This document shows positions 61,050-64,000 of a stretch of 64,000 nucleotides of DNA, piece by piece. The stretch covers positions 5,747,501 to 5,811,500 of the forward strand of contig WPIO01000010.1 in NCBI GenBank assembly GCA_009760855.2, written 5' to 3'. Within the stretch, counting starts at the first letter, position 1, and the number at the start of each line of letters is the position of its first letter. The position numbers were made by a program, and so were the translations under genes. The notes beneath the pieces are model-generated. The model did no database searches. It was not told the origin of the DNA and worked only from the letters and a program-made list of their open reading frames with translations. The DNA comes from Cristatella mucedo. Its lineage: Eukaryota > Bryozoa > Phylactolaemata > Cristatellidae.

Positions 61050-61392
61050 TTTAACGATTCATTGATGGTAAGCAAACATGTCAGTCTGGAAGGTCTTCCA
61101 GGCTTGTGGAGCAATAGAACTGACGGAATCGTCTCCAAGGAGTTCGAGGTTAGTTAGCTGCAGGGCTAGGGCAGCTGGTGCTGTTATATCTACGGATAGG
61201 CCGAGGCAAGAGAATACCTGCAGAACGAGTACCTATAGAACAAGTGAGTAGCAAGCCATAGATTTCAAGTTACTGATCGAATGACCATTCTATTGTGCTT
61301 CTTTCGAAGCAAATGTGCAGCGCCTGGAGAGGGATTGAGTTCTCTGAGGCGCTTTATCAAGCGTGTTATTATCAATATTAATATTTGTATTA
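61050..61392. mobile_element. Two LINE ends
   Basis: 61,050-61,255 reads, on the minus strand, like the C-terminal block of another L2/CR1-type element (plus strand TTCCAGGCTTGTGGAGCAAT). 61,262-61,392 is a family I 3' end in plus orientation (AGGGATTGAGTTCTCTGAGG, GCTTTATCAAGCGTG, decayed ATT tail). Confidence 0.6.
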
Positions 61393-61849
61393 TAGAGAGT
61401 GCAGGTGGATAAGAAAAGATGCGCCATTTTTTTAGTTTTAAATTTTACTCTTGCAAAACATAACTGCCGATACATTATTCATTATTTTTGCTTGCCATAA
61501 TTCAAAGCTCGTTTGAGTTTTTAAAGGAGATAAAGCAAATGTGAAAGTGTGATCCAAAACCTTCTTCTTGTGTTAGATCAGTTCGGACTAGCCAATTATA
61601 AACTGCCCCAACCATGTCGTTAATACGAGCTTGATCGCAACTGCCTGATAAAATATGACGAGCAAAAAATTGTATTAGACACTGGGATGAGGTCTCTCGC
61701 AGGACGCCAATAACGTAGGTGAGGCCCATTAGAGGATGTCATTGAGGAATGAGCATGCCCTGAATATTGTCGTAGTCGAGAGGCGAAAAGCATTTGTTTT
61801 CTACAAAGCATATGAAAAGGCCTATCCACACGAGCGGAAATCGTGCGGA

Positions 61850-61990
61850 TTGAGGTTCGGCACACGGCTGAATGCCAAGTGCATCAAGAATTCTGACCAT
61901 ACCAGCAATCATCGAGCATGTGAGGATCTCGCTGGTCTGAATGAGTTTACAATCGGCCAAGATCTAATAGAATAAGAGCTCCTGCACGCG
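61850..61990 (-). promoter_or_regulatory. Possible third copy of the P450 upstream block
   Basis: The minus strand around 61,945-61,925 reads CAGACCAGCGAGATCCT, close to CAGACCAGTGAAATCCT upstream of the intact P450, with weaker similarity on either side. No recognisable first exon follows. It may be a leftover promoter of a lost P450 copy. Confidence 0.3.
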
Positions 61991-62454
61991 ATCAGTTAAG
62001 GATCTTGCGACCCACCTCCGAGAAGGGTTTCTGTCCATATGGGGAGGAGGCCCTGCTCCAGCTTGCGTCCACGTCCGCCACATTCATTGAGAGCTAAGTG
62101 AACGAAAGTGGTATGCAGTCATTTCGAACACTGAGTTAGTTCATTGTACGGCCTGGGGAGCTTGCACATGTAATTTTTAAGCTTCAGTGACCTTATTTGC
62201 GCAATTTTAGCTACGCATGAATGTTTTATGTAGATTGAACGGTGCCGGAGAACAGTGTTGGCCGGAAGCACAAGTTTAGCTTGCCGAGAATAGCAAGCTC
62301 TTGGTGCACACGAACTAGCCTCAGCTAGATAAGCCACTCATGAATGTGAACTTTTCTACCCACCGAAAATCAGCAAACGCGAACGTTTTACATTATTAGA
62401 CATTGATTTGCTCCAAAATAGCACACCGTGATAAGCAGGTACGAAATTACTTAC

Positions 62455-62541
62455 TTCCTGTGAAACGTAGGATTAAGGGCCAGTCTTTGAACAGCCCACT
62501 TGTCGTAGTCTGTGTGAGTGACAATGCCATCACCCAGACCA
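62455..62541 (-). pseudogene. CYP46-like P450 copy C, exon 4
   Basis: 87 nt, the same length and phase as exon 4 of the intact gene. Acceptor TTGACAG, donor GTAAGT. Encodes GLGDGIVTHTDYDKWAVQRL then ALNPTFHR, about four-fifths identical to the intact exon. This exon alone is undamaged. It is called pseudogene because of the neighbouring exon 3. Confidence 0.82.
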
Positions 62542-62750
62542 CTGTCAATGAAAGAGCAGATGTCACTAGAAGGTAACATAGGGTTTCAAGATATTTCGGG
62601 GTAGTAAAATGAGGCGTGCTACCAGATCGTTTGCCACTTAGCAGGCAATATGCAAGGTTCGCAGTACAACTCGCTGTATAATTCAGCATTTAAGTTATGG
62701 GGTACCGGGCTCAGCTGCCTAATGGTTAAAGCAAGTATATAGTCTCTTAC

Positions 62751-62909
62751 CGTTCTCCGAAGATATGACCAATTTAGTTATACGTTGTACTCTTGGGGAA
62801 TGCTCTTGGATGCTGGAGTAGAACATGCTTAATAATTTCCGGATCAACGCATGATGCGACATCATTGTGAAGAATAAAAATTACGTAAGTGTAGCCATAT
62901 TTCATATGC
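62751..62909 (-). pseudogene. CYP46-like P450 copy C, exon 3 with in-frame stop
   Basis: 159 nt, identical in length and phase to exon 3 of the intact gene. Acceptor AATTTCAG, donor GTAAGA. Encodes [40 protein letters not shown], then TTYN, a TAA stop (62,776-62,774), and IGHIFGER. The intact gene has a Tyr codon (TAT) at the stop position. Splice sites are still good, so inactivation may be recent. Exons 1 and 2 would lie further right and were not seen. Exons 5-12 were not found to the left. Confidence 0.85.
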
Positions 62910-63514
62910 CTGAAATTTGACATGACAAAGTCAATGCCAGAGCCTTCCAATCCACAGGTCTAGAGGGTTGACAGAGATACATGCTGAGATCTTTTATACC
63001 AGCAATTTGCAATGGTTTTCTTAGCTTTAGCTCAAGAGCAGCTTAAGTTCTTACAGTCTCGGCATGAGAACCACTGCTGAAATTGATGGAATTTGCGCTA
63101 TCATGTATGTCACACTTAACCTTCATGCACGTGAAAGCTTTTAGCCCTCTATTAGCCGTCCTTAAAAGCCTTGCTGAAAGGCTTGTTCGGCAATTAGAAA
63201 ATGGCCATTACGACGACGTTACAACTTTGCTTTCATACCCATAACAGTAAATGGTTCTTAAACTTAATTTATGTAGATGAAACCATAACAATCTCATCTT
63301 TGAATCTCATTGAGTCTACCGGAATAGTAAATGAATTATAAATACACGTATTTGCCGGGCATTCGTAAGCAATTACCACTCGATAGGATTTGGCACTCGC
63401 CGCCTTAATTCGGCACAGAGGTCAGGTGCTTGCCTTTAACTACTAAAGTTAAGGCTCTAATCATTATTAAACTATGGCTAAACAGTATTAGCATATCTGT
63501 GAAATGAGATGCCG
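62910..63514. other. No gene recognised
   Basis: This would be intron 2 of P450 copy C. No exon 2 signature was seen. Confidence 0.4.
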
Positions 63515-63655
63515 AGCTGGTTTGGCCCGGTGGTTAAGGTGCTCGCCCTAATCAAGTTGTGGCCGAGGTCATGGGTTCGAGCCCCATGGTGTAGGTAAAG
63601 CGCCTGAATAGAGATTAAGTTCTCTTAGGGTGCTATACAAATTAATAATATTTTA
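63515..63655 (+). mobile_element. SINE A, clearest tRNA-derived head
   Basis: A-box-like TGGCCCGGTGG (63,523-63,533), which lacks the usual A at position 7, and a consensus B box GTTCGAGCC (63,575-63,583). Then AAAGCGCCTGAATAGAGATT, AAGTTCTCTTAGGGTGCTAT and a short AT-rich tail. The 3' part matches the terminal hairpin of LINE family I. Confidence 0.88.
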
Positions 63656-64000
63656 TTTTTAGTATTTAACTTTAAAAAATCAAAACATTTGCAGCGTAAA
63701 TAAAGACCCTGATTAGAGATTGAGGTCCCTTAACGTACAATATAAACGAATAATACGCAGTTATAGTAGATGCTCTAAATTTGCATCTATTGTACAAATG
63801 TCTTTCTTGACAAAGCCCCCAAACGAAGTACCCCTATACAGTTTCGTGATCCAGATCTCTGGTAGCGATGCTCAAAGTACTGTAAATTCCAGTAAATCTA
63901 CTGGCCTTGAACCTCTATGTAAAAACTATTTTCTTCTTGAATTTATCAAGATGAGCTTCAATAAAATCTCATTTCAGACATGCTGCATACTGTATAGCCA
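63656..64000. other. No gene recognised
   Basis: Near 63,700-63,760 there is a decayed second copy of the LINE/SINE tail (GATTAGAGATTGAGGTCCCT). Nothing else is recognised. Confidence 0.4.

Noticed and set aside
61502-61865. Minus-strand frames at 61.5-61.9 kb as P450 exon 1 or 5 of the decayed copy
   Set aside because: No anchor, PGPP hinge or FN..AVEL block could be found. Only the segment further upstream resembles the P450 5' flank.
63523-63583. tRNA gene
   Set aside because: A-box-like and B-box sequences are present, but no cloverleaf can be completed and the sequence continues into the LINE-like SINE tail.
1-64000. Prokaryotic systems such as CRISPR arrays, operons or toxin-antitoxin pairs
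   Set aside because: Gene structure is intron-split and eukaryotic. No spaced direct-repeat arrays or clustered short genes are present.

Overview
The window is a gene-poor, transposon-rich piece of an animal nuclear genome. The evidence is long spliced genes with GT-AG introns, L2-type LINEs, tRNA-derived SINEs, a hAT DNA transposon and CA/TA microsatellites. Nothing bacterial or viral was seen. The coding content resembles cholesterol 24-hydroxylase (CYP46A), and several CYP46-like copies lie head to tail, so an invertebrate metazoan is likely. The species cannot be named from the sequence.

The central gene is a complete cytochrome P450 on the minus strand, 42,559 down to 12,338. It was assembled by eye as 13 exons whose splice phases all agree, giving an uninterrupted 491-residue protein. 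It carries an N-terminal membrane anchor, the PGPP hinge, an AGQETS I-helix motif, KETLR, PERF and the heme loop [10 protein letters not shown]. Its introns run from 122 bp to 7.4 kb and hold most of the transposons.

A second copy (A) shows only its first exon, at 5,095-4,983. It has the same exon length and phase, and a similar upstream block. Its other exons should lie off the left edge. A third copy (C/D) at the right end is a wreck: exons 3 and 4 at 62,909-62,455 (exon 3 has an in-frame stop) and a last exon at 56,624-56,511 that has lost its splice acceptor and stops early. A 2.7-kb hAT element sits between these pieces. All P450 pieces point the same way, which suggests tandem duplication followed by decay.

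Layout by region: 1-5 kb, LINE scraps, a GT microsatellite and exon 1 of copy A. 5-12 kb, intergenic, with a decayed LINE carrying a nested SINE. 12-42.6 kb, the intact P450. 43-56 kb, intergenic, with many LINE ends. 56-63 kb, P450 pseudogene pieces and the hAT element. 63-64 kb, a SINE.

The repeats fall into a few families. LINE family I is L2-like, with an (ATT)n tail and a 3' hairpin. LINE family II is also L2-like, with a (ATTAC)n-like tail. SINE A is tRNA-derived and carries the family I 3' hairpin, so family I probably mobilised it. SINE B is tRNA-derived with a different body. The most unusual repair scar is an internal piece of the hAT element, intron included, pasted inverted into a LINE with microhomology at one junction.

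All comparisons to known families are from memory. No search or alignment program was run.
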